From an uncultured Lachnospiraceae bacterium (GTDB lineage Bacteria; Bacillota; Clostridia; Lachnospirales; Lachnospiraceae), in assembly GCA_947575805.1 (NCBI GenBank), contig CANPOY010000002.1, positions 1 through 64,000 on the forward strand: a stretch of DNA of 64,000 bases. Reading direction: 5' to 3'. A model generated the notes under the pieces. It saw nothing but the letters and a program-made list of their open reading frames with translations, was not told the DNA's origin and did not search any database. Made by a program: the position numbers and the translations under genes. Positions within the stretch are counted from its first letter, which is position 1. Each line of letters begins with the position of its first letter. Positions 44,016 through 52,346 of the stretch are shown here, piece after piece.

Positions 44016-46874
44016 TTAAGGTATCTGAATCCTTTGAGAAAGCGTTCCTCCCTGCGGATACTCCTCCCGTATGCACCGGCCCGCATCCTCCACCGCTTCA
44101 TAAAACCCCCTCGCAGACATTCTCACAGCCCCGTCCCCCAAAATAATCATCTGCTCCAGGGCGTCCGAGGTAGCCACTGTCACCCGGCGTTTTCTGCCGA
44201 TCTCATGAACGGTTTTTTCTATATACTGATCTGCGGTCTCCGCCTCTTTGGTATACACCACATAGATGTTGTGATACTTCTGCACGGAACCCGGGTTTCC
44301 CTTTACCCTGTAGGCATCATAGACCAGAATCAGGGCAGCGCCGCTATACCCCTGATAATTGCAGCATATATCCATAAGCTTGTCTCTGGCGCTTTGAATA
44401 TTCACCTCCGCCAGACTCCGCAGCTCCTCCCAGGCAAAAATGATATTGTAGCCGTCCACAAGGAGCACCTCCTGAAGACGTTCCTCCGCCTTTTCTGCCG
44501 TCTGCCTGTCCGTTTTGGATTTTCCGCTGCTTCCGTTTGTGTGCCTGCCGGAAACCTCACTGCTTTCACCGTTGCCGCTGGTGTTCTGCTGATGATACCG
44601 ATAAGGCTCATAGGACTGCACACTCTTTCCATAGGTGCGCTGAAAGATTTCTTCAATCTCCTCCTCCGTGATATAGTCAGACCGTCCCTTTCCTGTCTGG
44701 CTGACTACGGAACGGCTGCTTTGACCGGTCCGCTTCTGCCCGTTTGTTGCCCCGACGCTCCCGGTATCGTATTCCGCGGCGAGTTCCATTTTCGTCGAAG
44801 CCGCAGCGCCGTCCGCCCCGCCCGGCTTCCACCCGCTCTCCACATGAGCATACCCGGCCACTTCCTGCCAGCCCACCAGAAATCCTGCCCCATGGGCGCA
44901 GAACACAGATGAGGATGGATTCTCCGTATCGGCTTCCGCATCATAGCCGATTTCCATGATTACCTCTTCCGCATTGTGACAAGGCTCGTATCCCTTCAGC
45001 ACAAGGCTCAGCCTGCCCCGCCCCTTTGTGTAGGCTATCACCTCCCTCTGGTAATCCTGCATGGTGGACACCGGGGCACTCCCGGTGAGAACGGCTGTCT
45101 CCCCCTCCGTTGCGGGAGGCGCAAAGCTGCCGCACATCCGCTGAATATCGGACATGGCACGTCCCACCTGATCGAGGGGCACCTCCAGCGTAAAAGAAAA
45201 TACCGGTTCCAGCAGAATGCTTTCACACTGCATCAGTCCCTGCCGCAGGGCCCTGTAGGTAGCCTGCCTGAAATCCCCGCCCTCGGTATGCTTCAAGTGT
45301 GCCCTTCCTGTCAGCAGCGTGATCTTCATATCCGTTACAGGCGAACCGGTCAGCACCCCGAGATGCGTCTTTTCCTCCAAATGAGTGAGAATCAGCCTCT
45401 GCCAGTTCCTGTCCAGCTCATCCTCACTGCAGCTGACGGCAAACTCCAGCCCGCTCCCCGGCTCCCCGGGCTCCAGCAACAGATGCACCTCCGCATAATG
45501 CCGCAGGGGCTCAAAATGTCCGATTCCTTCCGCTGTGGATGCAATGGTTTCCCGGTACAGCAGCCGCCCGCCGTCAAATTCTGCCTCCAGGGAAAAGCGA
45601 TCTGCAATCAGGCGCTTTAAGACTTCTGTCTGCACCTCCCCCATGACCTGAAGCGAAATCTCCTGTACAGCCTCCCGCCAGACCACATTCAGCTCCGGTA
45701 TCTCTTCTTCCAGACTCCGCATCTGTCCCAGAACCTTCACCATATCCGTCCCGGGAAGCAGCGCCATCCGGTAGTTCAGAACCGGCACCAATACCGGCTG
45801 CTCACTTGCACCCTCATGCCCCAATCCCTGACCCGCAATGGTCCGGCTTAAACCCGTCACCGCACAGACCGCTCCTGCCTCCACCCGGTCAACGGCCTGA
45901 AACCCTCCTCCGCCATAAATTCTTAAGGCATCTGCCTTCTCCTCCCATGCCTCATCCCCACTCGCTCCATCGGCGTAATGATTGACCGGCATCTTTACCC
46001 GAAGCACTCCCCCTGTCACCTTCAGATGGGTCAGCCGATTTCCTGCAGAATCCCTGGATATTTTATAAACTCTGGCCCCGAAGTCTTCCGGATACTCCTT
46101 TACCGATATAAAACGACGCAGACCTTCCAAAAGCTCCTCCACTCCCTCCAGGCGCAGGGCAGACCCGAAATAGCAGGGAAATACCTGCCTCCCGGCAATT
46201 GCCCGGGCAATGGATTCGTCCGTCATCTTCCCTGTCTCCAGGTACTCCTCCATCAGTTCCTCGCTCCCCAGGGCAAGGTCTTCCCACCCGGCAGGATTCT
46301 CCTGAACGGCGAGCCCTCCTCTCCCCCCGGGATTCTCTCGCCCGGCAGTATCTTCCCTCCCCCACCGGTCGGCTCCTTCCTCGGGACTGCCAAACTCTAT
46401 GCACTCACTTCCCAGTCTGCTCTGGATCTCTTTCATCAGCGCCTGTCTGTCCGTCCCCGGCTGATCCATCTTATTAATGAACAGAAAAACGGGAATCCCG
46501 TATCGCTTCAACAGCTTCCAGAGGGTCTCCGTATGTCCCTGAATCCCATCCGCACCACTGACCACCAGCAGACAGTAATCCAACACCTGCAGGGTTCTCT
46601 CCGTCTCCGCAGAAAAGTCTGCATGCCCCGGAGTGTCCAGCAGCACCAGCTCCAGCCCCTTCCAGCTAAGGTTGGCCTGTTTGGAAAATATGGTAATTCC
46701 CCGCTCCCTCTCCAGTGCAAAATGATCCAGAAAAGCATTCCCATGATCCACCCTGCCCAATTTCCGCAACACCCCCGCAGTATAAAGCAGCCCCTCCGAA
46801 AGAGTAGTTTTTCCCGCATCCACATGAGCCAGAATACCTATGACCGTCTTTGAACCCTTCATAGTCTTCCCCAT
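44016..46874 (-). CDS. TetM-like ribosomal GTPase fused to YacP/Rae1 endoribonuclease domain
   Basis: This is a 952-residue fusion. Residues 1-680 match ribosomal-protection GTPases of the TetM/TetO kind within the EF-G superfamily: P-loop AHVDAGKTT (16-24), DTPGH (80-84), NKMD (134-137), then domains II-V. A repetitive glycine-rich insertion lies at about 165-200. A polar linker of about 120 residues (680-800) joins a NYN/YacP domain at 803-935: VLLVDGYNIIFAWEEL, LVYDAYRVKG, YTKEAETADQYIEK, VATSDALEQM and MSARGFYEAVE match B. subtilis Rae1 closely. Rae1 cuts mRNA in the ribosomal A site. The fusion joins an A-site-acting GTPase to an A-site nuclease. Tetracycline resistance cannot be assumed. 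Confidence 0.9.
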   Translation of the reverse strand: MGKTMKGSKTVIGILAHVDAGKTTLSEGLLYTAGVLRKLGRVDHGNAFLDHFALERERGITIFSKQANLSWKGLELVLLDTPGHADFSAETERTLQVLDYCLLVVSGADGIQGHTETLWKLLKRYGIPVFLFINKMDQPGTDRQALMKEIQSRLGSECIEFGSPEEGADRWGREDTAGRENPGGRGGLAVQENPAGWEDLALGSEELMEEYLETGKMTDESIARAIAGRQVFPCYFGSALRLEGVEELLEGLRRFISVKEYPEDFGARVYKISRDSAGNRLTHLKVTGGVLRVKMPVNHYADGASGDEAWEEKADALRIYGGGGFQAVDRVEAGAVCAVTGLSRTIAGQGLGHEGASEQPVLVPVLNYRMALLPGTDMVKVLGQMRSLEEEIPELNVVWREAVQEISLQVMGEVQTEVLKRLIADRFSLEAEFDGGRLLYRETIASTAEGIGHFEPLRHYAEVHLLLEPGEPGSGLEFAVSCSEDELDRNWQRLILTHLEEKTHLGVLTGSPVTDMKITLLTGRAHLKHTEGGDFRQATYRALRQGLMQCESILLEPVFSFTLEVPLDQVGRAMSDIQRMCGSFAPPATEGETAVLTGSAPVSTMQDYQREVIAYTKGRGRLSLVLKGYEPCHNAEEVIMEIGYDAEADTENPSSSVFCAHGAGFLVGWQEVAGYAHVESGWKPGGADGAAASTKMELAAEYDTGSVGATNGQKRTGQSSRSVVSQTGKGRSDYITEEEIEEIFQRTYGKSVQSYEPYRYHQQNTSGNGESSEVSGRHTNGSSGKSKTDRQTAEKAEERLQEVLLVDGYNIIFAWEELRSLAEVNIQSARDKLMDICCNYQGYSGAALILVYDAYRVKGNPGSVQKYHNIYVVYTKEAETADQYIEKTVHEIGRKRRVTVATSDALEQMIILGDGAVRMSARGFYEAVEDAGRCIREEYPQGGTLSQRIQIP

Positions 46875-46886
46875 TCCCGCACTTTC

Positions 46887-47654
46887 TCAGATTTCAACCT
46901 GAAATTTCCCCCGACTCCACAGCCACAGCGGCGTATGCAAATCTATGGGGGCCAGCTCCGTTCCCTTTAAAAGCTCCTGCCAACGCGCAGCGACCAACTT
47001 CTGCACTTTCGTCCCGGCCACTTCCTCCCTGGAAATGACACCTAACTGCACACTGGCCTGGATCACATGGGTATCCGGAGCTACCGTGATATGTTCTCTG
47101 TCTGTAAACCTGGCATCGGTGTATTGCTCCAGCACATATAACCAGTAGTTGCTGATCTTATTTCCGTTCAGATAAGGAAACTCCTTCCTGTGCTCCGTCA
47201 TATACGTCTTGATACGCTGCACGGAATATTCATTCTCCGATAACAATCTCCGCACATCACCGCCGAAATGATTTTGGAACGTCCGGCAGAGCGTTTTCCA
47301 GGTATTCGGATGGCGGGTACGCTGCAAAGCTACTTTATGCCGCATCAGCTTATCCCGCAGTTCGTCCTCGCCCATGTCTGTCACGGCCGCTATACTGAAA
47401 ATATCACGGGTGCTCTCATCATGCCAGGCTTTGTTGGCACACTCCCACAGGATATAGGAATTTCTCTGATAATTAAGCGCCATGGGAAGTGTAAAATAGA
47501 TATAGTTCTCCTGGCTTCCCCTGTCCAGCCCCGGATTTTCCTCCTCCGGCATTTTCTCTCCCCCAAGCCGACCGGATCTGTAAGCCTCCAAAAGGGCATA
47601 GACCCTGTCCATCTTGATTTTGTTTTCCAACCTGTTGCCCTTTGTACTTTTCAT
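46887..47654 (-). CDS. HhH-GPD-like protein (possible DNA glycosylase/lyase)
   Basis: This is a 255-residue protein starting MKSTKGNRLENKIKMDRVYALLEAY. Its C-terminal half resembles HhH-GPD glycosylases: LNGNKISNYWLYVLEQYTD in the position of the catalytic-lysine hairpin and VAPDTHVIQASVQLG in the position of the catalytic aspartate, then PIDLHTPLWLWSRG. The resemblance is by motif only. I chose the ATG at 47654 because GAGG precedes it at good distance. It lies 12 bases upstream of the GTPase-Rae1 gene on the same strand, so the two are probably co-transcribed. Confidence 0.55.
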   Translation of the reverse strand: MKSTKGNRLENKIKMDRVYALLEAYRSGRLGGEKMPEEENPGLDRGSQENYIYFTLPMALNYQRNSYILWECANKAWHDESTRDIFSIAAVTDMGEDELRDKLMRHKVALQRTRHPNTWKTLCRTFQNHFGGDVRRLLSENEYSVQRIKTYMTEHRKEFPYLNGNKISNYWLYVLEQYTDARFTDREHITVAPDTHVIQASVQLGVISREEVAGTKVQKLVAARWQELLKGTELAPIDLHTPLWLWSRGKFQVEI

Positions 47655-47707
47655 TTCGTAATACCTCACAAATCTTTTGTCGGTTCCGCTTTTATTAATT
47701 CTTTCTT

Positions 47708-47736
47708 GACAACCCTGCCAAACCACTTTATAGTAT
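47708..47736 (+). promoter_or_regulatory. promoter of the thiT riboswitch transcript
   Basis: TTGACA (47708-47713), 17-bp spacer and TATAGT (47731-47736), a strong sigma-A promoter just upstream of the TPP riboswitch. Confidence 0.88.
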
Positions 47737-47754
47737 ATCACATGTAACTGCATA

Positions 47755-47847
47755 AACGCTAGGGGAGCACATCGCTGAGATTGAAACGGCATTGACCGTT
47801 TCTAACCCTCACTACATGATCCGGTTAGTACCGGCGTATGGAAGCAG
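47755..47847 (+). promoter_or_regulatory. TPP riboswitch (THI box)
   Basis: The conserved pieces are GGGGAGC, CTGAGA, ACCCTCACTACATGATC and GGTTAGTACCGGCGTA, followed by GGAAGC, in the order of the TPP aptamer. It precedes the thiamine transporter gene thiT, so thiamine pyrophosphate should lower expression of the gene. Confidence 0.97.
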
Positions 47848-47923
47848 CACAGCAAGGACATCCGCAGACTCCGCACCTTTGTCTGCAGCCTTTCTGTATC
47901 CGCATTTTTGCGGATTCGTGCCT

Positions 47924-47954
47924 CCTCCTAAACCAACACAAGGAGGATTTTTTT
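47924..47954 (+). terminator. terminator/anti-SD hairpin before thiT
   Basis: CCTCCT (47924-47929) pairs with AGGAGG (47941-47946), and the sequence continues ATTTTTTTT to the ATG at 47955. The same AGGAGG is the thiT ribosome site, 8 bases from the start. The hairpin can therefore both terminate and hide the ribosome site. A second small hairpin, CCGCA/TGCGG, lies at 47900-47913. Confidence 0.6.
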
Positions 47955-48536
47955 ATGCGCAGCACCAAACTTCAGATCCTGGTGGAAGGCGCCGTTATGG
48001 CTGCCCTTGCCACCGTACTCAGTTTCATTCCCATCATACAGATGCCCTGGGGCGGCACCGTCACATTGCTCTCAATGCTCCCCATTGTCATCTTCTCTAT
48101 CCGCAGGGGTCTTAAGGCCGGATTTACGGTATCCCTTCTGTATGGCCTGATCCAGTTTGCCCAGGGGGCCATGAAGGGTCTTTTCGGCTGGGGGCTGACC
48201 CCCTCCATGCTCATTGCCTGCATTTTTCTGGACTACATCGGCGCCTTTGCCGTACTGGGAATTGCCGGCATTTTCCGAAAGATGAAATTTCCCGGCTGGA
48301 TGGGCGGCATCGCCCTGGCCGTCGGCCTGCGTTTTGTCTGCCACTTTTTAAGCGGCGCCGTTATCTGGCAAAGTGTCGGCGAGCTGTGGACAGGCTTTTC
48401 AACGGATAATACTTATCTGTACAGCTTCCTATACAACGGATTTTACATGCTGCCGGAGCTGATTCTCACTCTTGCGGGTGCGGCTGCCCTGCTGAAGCTT
48501 CCCCAGACAAAGAAGCTGATCCTCCTGCAGGAATAA
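47955..48536 (+). CDS. thiT: thiamine ECF transporter S component ThiT
   Basis: This is a 193-residue membrane protein with six helices, matching ThiT: LQILVEGAVMAALATVLSFIPIIQMPWGGTVTLLSMLPIVIFSIRRG, then the middle AQGAMKGLFGWG and the C-terminal FLYNGFYMLPELILT. It binds thiamine outside and works with a shared ECF energising module encoded elsewhere. Control by a TPP riboswitch confirms the substrate. Its last 71 bases overlap the end of addA on the opposite strand. Confidence 0.95.
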   Translation: MRSTKLQILVEGAVMAALATVLSFIPIIQMPWGGTVTLLSMLPIVIFSIRRGLKAGFTVSLLYGLIQFAQGAMKGLFGWGLTPSMLIACIFLDYIGAFAVLGIAGIFRKMKFPGWMGGIALAVGLRFVCHFLSGAVIWQSVGELWTGFSTDNTYLYSFLYNGFYMLPELILTLAGAAALLKLPQTKKLILLQE

Positions 48537-51500
48537 CTGCCCGGGAGCCGGCTGCAGGGTTTTCCCCATACTGCTCCAGATGGAAGGAATACAGTATCCT
48601 CTCCTTCACCGGCTTCTCCGTCAGCTTACAAACAGCCTGGCTGTAGTAATCCAGCTGGGTCTCATATCGGTTCCACAGTTCCCTCATCGAGGAGACGGAA
48701 TCTGTCTTGTAATCCAACAGGACGATTCCGTCCTCCTCTTCGAAAAATACGTCTATAATTCCCTGGATCAGTACGCTTTCCGAATCCGGAAATCCTTCTC
48801 CAAGCCTGGAGGCACTGATCCCCATAACAAAAGGCTGCTCCCGATATAGTCTGCCGCACTTCTGCGCCCGCCACATACGGTAAGCCAGCTCCGACTCCAG
48901 GAAGCGGAGTATTTTTTTCCTGTTTACCGCCTGAGCATACTCCTCCCGCAGCCGCCTGCTCTCCACCTCTTGCTTTATAAAAGCCTCCAGCGCCTGGGCT
49001 GTCTGCTCCTGATGAAACCGTCCCGAATCTTCCGAGCCCAGAATCTGCCCAAAATCCAGCAGCTCCATGACCCGGTGGTACGCGTTACCTCTGACTGCGC
49101 CGCTGATCTTTTCCTCCTGCCTGCGGAAGGAAGGGATATAGGGCTGTATTTCCTTCTCCTCGAAAGTATGATAGGCTGCCTCATCCCGATCCGCCATGGC
49201 GGCGATCTTCAGCTCAGACACCGTGGTCTTGGTATACAGTCCCGCCAGATTCTCGAAGGGATACCTGCCCTGCAGACGTTCCCGCAGTCTCTGCAGCGCT
49301 TCCTGATCCGCCAGCTCCCCTGCCAGGGCCAGCCTGCCTGCCCTGTCGCCCAGCTCCAGCCGCTCCCGAAACTCTCCTGCCGCCAGCTCCTCTTCCTGCA
49401 AAACAGTCACCCTGAGGCCGGTATTCCCCACAACAGGCAGCAGGAAATCCAGGTAACTTCCGCTCTCTATAAAATCCGGATACAGCAGGCTACCGCTTCC
49501 TGCCCGCTCAAACAGTTCCCATCTTTCCGCAGCGTTTTCCAGGGATGCCGTGAGGATCAGCTTCTCCCTGGCACGGGTCATCGCCACATAAAGCACTCTT
49601 AGTTCCTCGGCCAGGCTGTCCTCCCGGGACTTCCGCATCAGTATGTTTCTGCGCAGAGTCTTGTTTTTCAGACGCCTTACCGGGTTCATATAATCCGTAG
49701 CCAGCCCCAGGTCCATGTCCAGAATCAGGGACCTGTTCCCATCCTGCATGTTAAAACGCTTGCCCAGGCCTGCCACGAAGGTAACGGGAAATTCCAGACC
49801 CTTGCTTTTATGGATGCTCATGATCCGCACTACATTGGCGTTCTCGTCCAGAAGCTCCGCTTCCCCGTAATCCACATCGTATTTTTCCAGCTGCTCCATA
49901 TAACGGATAAAATGAAAAAGCCCGAAATAGCTGGTTTTCTCAAACTCCGAAGCCCGGGTCAGCAGCATCTCCACATTGGCACGACGCTTTCCGCCTGCAG
50001 GAAGGGCAGTCACATAATTCAGATAATCAAAGTCCGTTATCAGCCTTGTCAGAAGCTCCCGCACAGGCATATATACCGTACAGCGGCGATATTCGTCTAT
50101 TCTCTGAAGGAAGGCCGCCGTCCTGTCACGCAGCGCCCTGTACTTCTGCGCCTCCAACGTCCCCTCCACGTCCCCTTCCCCTCCTGACGCAAGCAGCTCT
50201 GCTGCCTCATAGAGGCTACATTTCCTGCCGCCGCTTCGAATCAGCGCGATCTCATCCTCGGTAAAGCCTCCGAAAACAGACTTCATCACCCCAAACAGGG
50301 GAATATCCTGACGGGGGTTGTCCAATACCCGTAAAAGCTGCAGCAGCTCCTGAACCTCCGCAGCCCCAAAATAACCGCTCCTGGATGTAATATAAACCGG
50401 AATGCCCTCCTCCTCCAGCACCGCCTTAAATTCCTCATCCCAGCCGCTGGTGGCCCGCAGCAGAATAACCATATCCGAATATTCGACGGGACGCAGACCC
50501 CCGTCCCCCCTGTCCGTCACGGTAAACTCCCTGCGCAGCTCCCTGATCTTTGCCGCTATTGCCATGGCTTCCGCCTGTCTGGCATTCAGCCGGGCTTCCG
50601 GCCTGCCATCCTCCCCGGGCTTTTCCACCAGGATCAGCTCGCTTTCGTTACCCGTGTTTTCCGGATATGAGGCGCCGGCATAAAGAGCCGCCCGCTCATC
50701 ATAAGCAAGCCCTCCTGTCTTTTCATTCATAAGTCTCGAAAACACATCATTTACTGCCTCGATTACCTGAGGGCGGCTGCGGAAATTCCTGGTCAAATCA
50801 ATCCTGCGCCTGAAACCTCCCTCCGTCACGGAAAGATAACTATGGTATTTTTCCAGGAAAAGCTCCGGCCTGGCCAGCCGAAACTTGTATATACTCTGCT
50901 TGACGTCTCCCACCATAAAGCGGTTGAAATGTCCCTCTTCCTCCCCGGAAACGGCACTTAAAAGAATCTCCTGTACCAAGTTGCTGTCCTGATACTCGTC
51001 TATGAGAATCTCCGCAAAATACTGACGATACTCCAAGGCTACCCGGCTGGGCCTGATCTCCCCCTCTTCCTTTCTCAGGAGAATATCCAGGGCAAAATGC
51101 TCCACGTCCGCGAAATCCACCACCTTCTTCTCCTGCTTTTTTTCCGCCATCCGCCTTCTGAAGTCCAGTGCCAGATCGATCAGTGTACCCACCGGCTCCC
51201 TGCAGCTTAAAGCCTGGGAGACAGCCAGCTCCAAGGGAGTGGCAAAGAATCTCTCCGCCGTAGCCTGGACGCTCTTCTTCACCTCCGCCCTCACGGCAGC
51301 CGCAAGCTCCCGCTTTTCACCGTTCACGCTGTCATCCTTTTTGGATGAAAGCCGGCCAAACTGTACTGCCGGAAGCTTCGCCGCATATTCCGCCAGCCCG
51401 GTGCATCTGTTCAGACTCTCCATCTGCTCCAGCTCTCCCTCCACCAGCTCCCCGTACATATACGGGCCGTCCGGCTCCAGGCAGAGTGCCTGCACCCGCT

Positions 51501-52194
51501 CCAGCTTTTGTATCCAGCCCTCAATCAAGGACTCAAGATGCTTTGCCAAATATCTGCCACAGTCGCTCTCACACAATGCCTCCACCCCGGCGTCCCCGTA
51601 GTCCTTCCGCCTCTCCTCCAGCCATTCCTCCGGCCAGGGAAAACCCGCCGCAAACCGGGAAAGATTCAGAATATGCTGCTCCAGGGCGCTTTCCCTGCCC
51701 CCGGGACAGAAGTACTCGACACAATACCGAAAAGACTCACTTTCCGTAGCGAAAAAATCTTCCAGCAGCTCCTGCAGAACATCCTGCTCCATCAGCCTGA
51801 TCTCTCCTTCGTCCGCAATACGGAAGGCAGGATCCAGGCCGATCTCATTGAAATGATTTCGTAACAGGAACAGGCAGAAACTGTCGATGGTAGTAATCTG
51901 GGCATTGTGCAGCAATGCAGCCTGCCGCTGGATATGCTCAGAATCCGGGCGCTCCGCCAGCCTTGCCGCAATTCCTGCCGCAATCCGCTCCCGCATTTCC
52001 GAAGCCGCCGCATTGGTAAAGGTCACCACCAGCAGGCGGTCAATGTCCGTCGGCTTCTCCTCGTCGCAGACCATCTTGACGATCCGCTCCACCAGCACAG
52101 CCGTCTTCCCGCTGCCGGCTGCCGCAGACACCAGAATGCTGCAATCTCTTAAATTTATTACCTCCTGCTGCTCCGCTGTAAATGTTACCGGCAT
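48466..52194 (-). CDS. addA: ATP-dependent helicase/nuclease subunit A
   Basis: This is a 1242-residue UvrD-type helicase with a C-terminal RecB-like nuclease. Walker A VSAAAGSGKT is at 22-31, Walker B EILIDEYQDSN, motif III/IV region VGDVKQSIYKFRLARPELF, and the nuclease IIDVFFEEEDGIVLLDYKTDS near 1180. With AddB it processes double-strand breaks for RecA-dependent repair. It lies 152 bases after addB. A C-terminal tail of about 45 residues (ENPAAGSRAVIPAGGSASLSG) is encoded by bases shared with thiT on the other strand. Confidence 0.97.
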   Translation of the reverse strand: MPVTFTAEQQEVINLRDCSILVSAAAGSGKTAVLVERIVKMVCDEEKPTDIDRLLVVTFTNAAASEMRERIAAGIAARLAERPDSEHIQRQAALLHNAQITTIDSFCLFLLRNHFNEIGLDPAFRIADEGEIRLMEQDVLQELLEDFFATESESFRYCVEYFCPGGRESALEQHILNLSRFAAGFPWPEEWLEERRKDYGDAGVEALCESDCGRYLAKHLESLIEGWIQKLERVQALCLEPDGPYMYGELVEGELEQMESLNRCTGLAEYAAKLPAVQFGRLSSKKDDSVNGEKRELAAAVRAEVKKSVQATAERFFATPLELAVSQALSCREPVGTLIDLALDFRRRMAEKKQEKKVVDFADVEHFALDILLRKEEGEIRPSRVALEYRQYFAEILIDEYQDSNLVQEILLSAVSGEEEGHFNRFMVGDVKQSIYKFRLARPELFLEKYHSYLSVTEGGFRRRIDLTRNFRSRPQVIEAVNDVFSRLMNEKTGGLAYDERAALYAGASYPENTGNESELILVEKPGEDGRPEARLNARQAEAMAIAAKIRELRREFTVTDRGDGGLRPVEYSDMVILLRATSGWDEEFKAVLEEEGIPVYITSRSGYFGAAEVQELLQLLRVLDNPRQDIPLFGVMKSVFGGFTEDEIALIRSGGRKCSLYEAAELLASGGEGDVEGTLEAQKYRALRDRTAAFLQRIDEYRRCTVYMPVRELLTRLITDFDYLNYVTALPAGGKRRANVEMLLTRASEFEKTSYFGLFHFIRYMEQLEKYDVDYGEAELLDENANVVRIMSIHKSKGLEFPVTFVAGLGKRFNMQDGNRSLILDMDLGLATDYMNPVRRLKNKTLRRNILMRKSREDSLAEELRVLYVAMTRAREKLILTASLENAAERWELFERAGSGSLLYPDFIESGSYLDFLLPVVGNTGLRVTVLQEEELAAGEFRERLELGDRAGRLALAGELADQEALQRLRERLQGRYPFENLAGLYTKTTVSELKIAAMADRDEAAYHTFEEKEIQPYIPSFRRQEEKISGAVRGNAYHRVMELLDFGQILGSEDSGRFHQEQTAQALEAFIKQEVESRRLREEYAQAVNRKKILRFLESELAYRMWRAQKCGRLYREQPFVMGISASRLGEGFPDSESVLIQGIIDVFFEEEDGIVLLDYKTDSVSSMRELWNRYETQLDYYSQAVCKLTEKPVKERILYSFHLEQYGENPAAGSRAVIPAGGSASLSGEASAGQPHPQE

Positions 52195-52346
52195 AACTTA
52201 TGACTCCTGACTTATCTATACTTTTTATTTCCTGATTCCATAAAGCGCCGTCTACCTATAAGTAATTCTTCGTATGTTCGGTCTCTTAGTTCCGTGGGGA
52301 AATATTTCCACAGTCCTTCCTGCAGAACAACTACAATGCTAAAAAA

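Noticed and set aside
44016-46874. tetracycline resistance gene tet(M)-like
   Set aside because: The GTPase part is only family-level similar and carries a Rae1 domain and an insertion; resistance cannot be inferred from sequence.
47838-47954. upstream in-frame ATG for thiT
   Set aside because: It lies inside the TPP aptamer; the ATG at 47955 has AGGAGG eight bases upstream and begins the homologous region.
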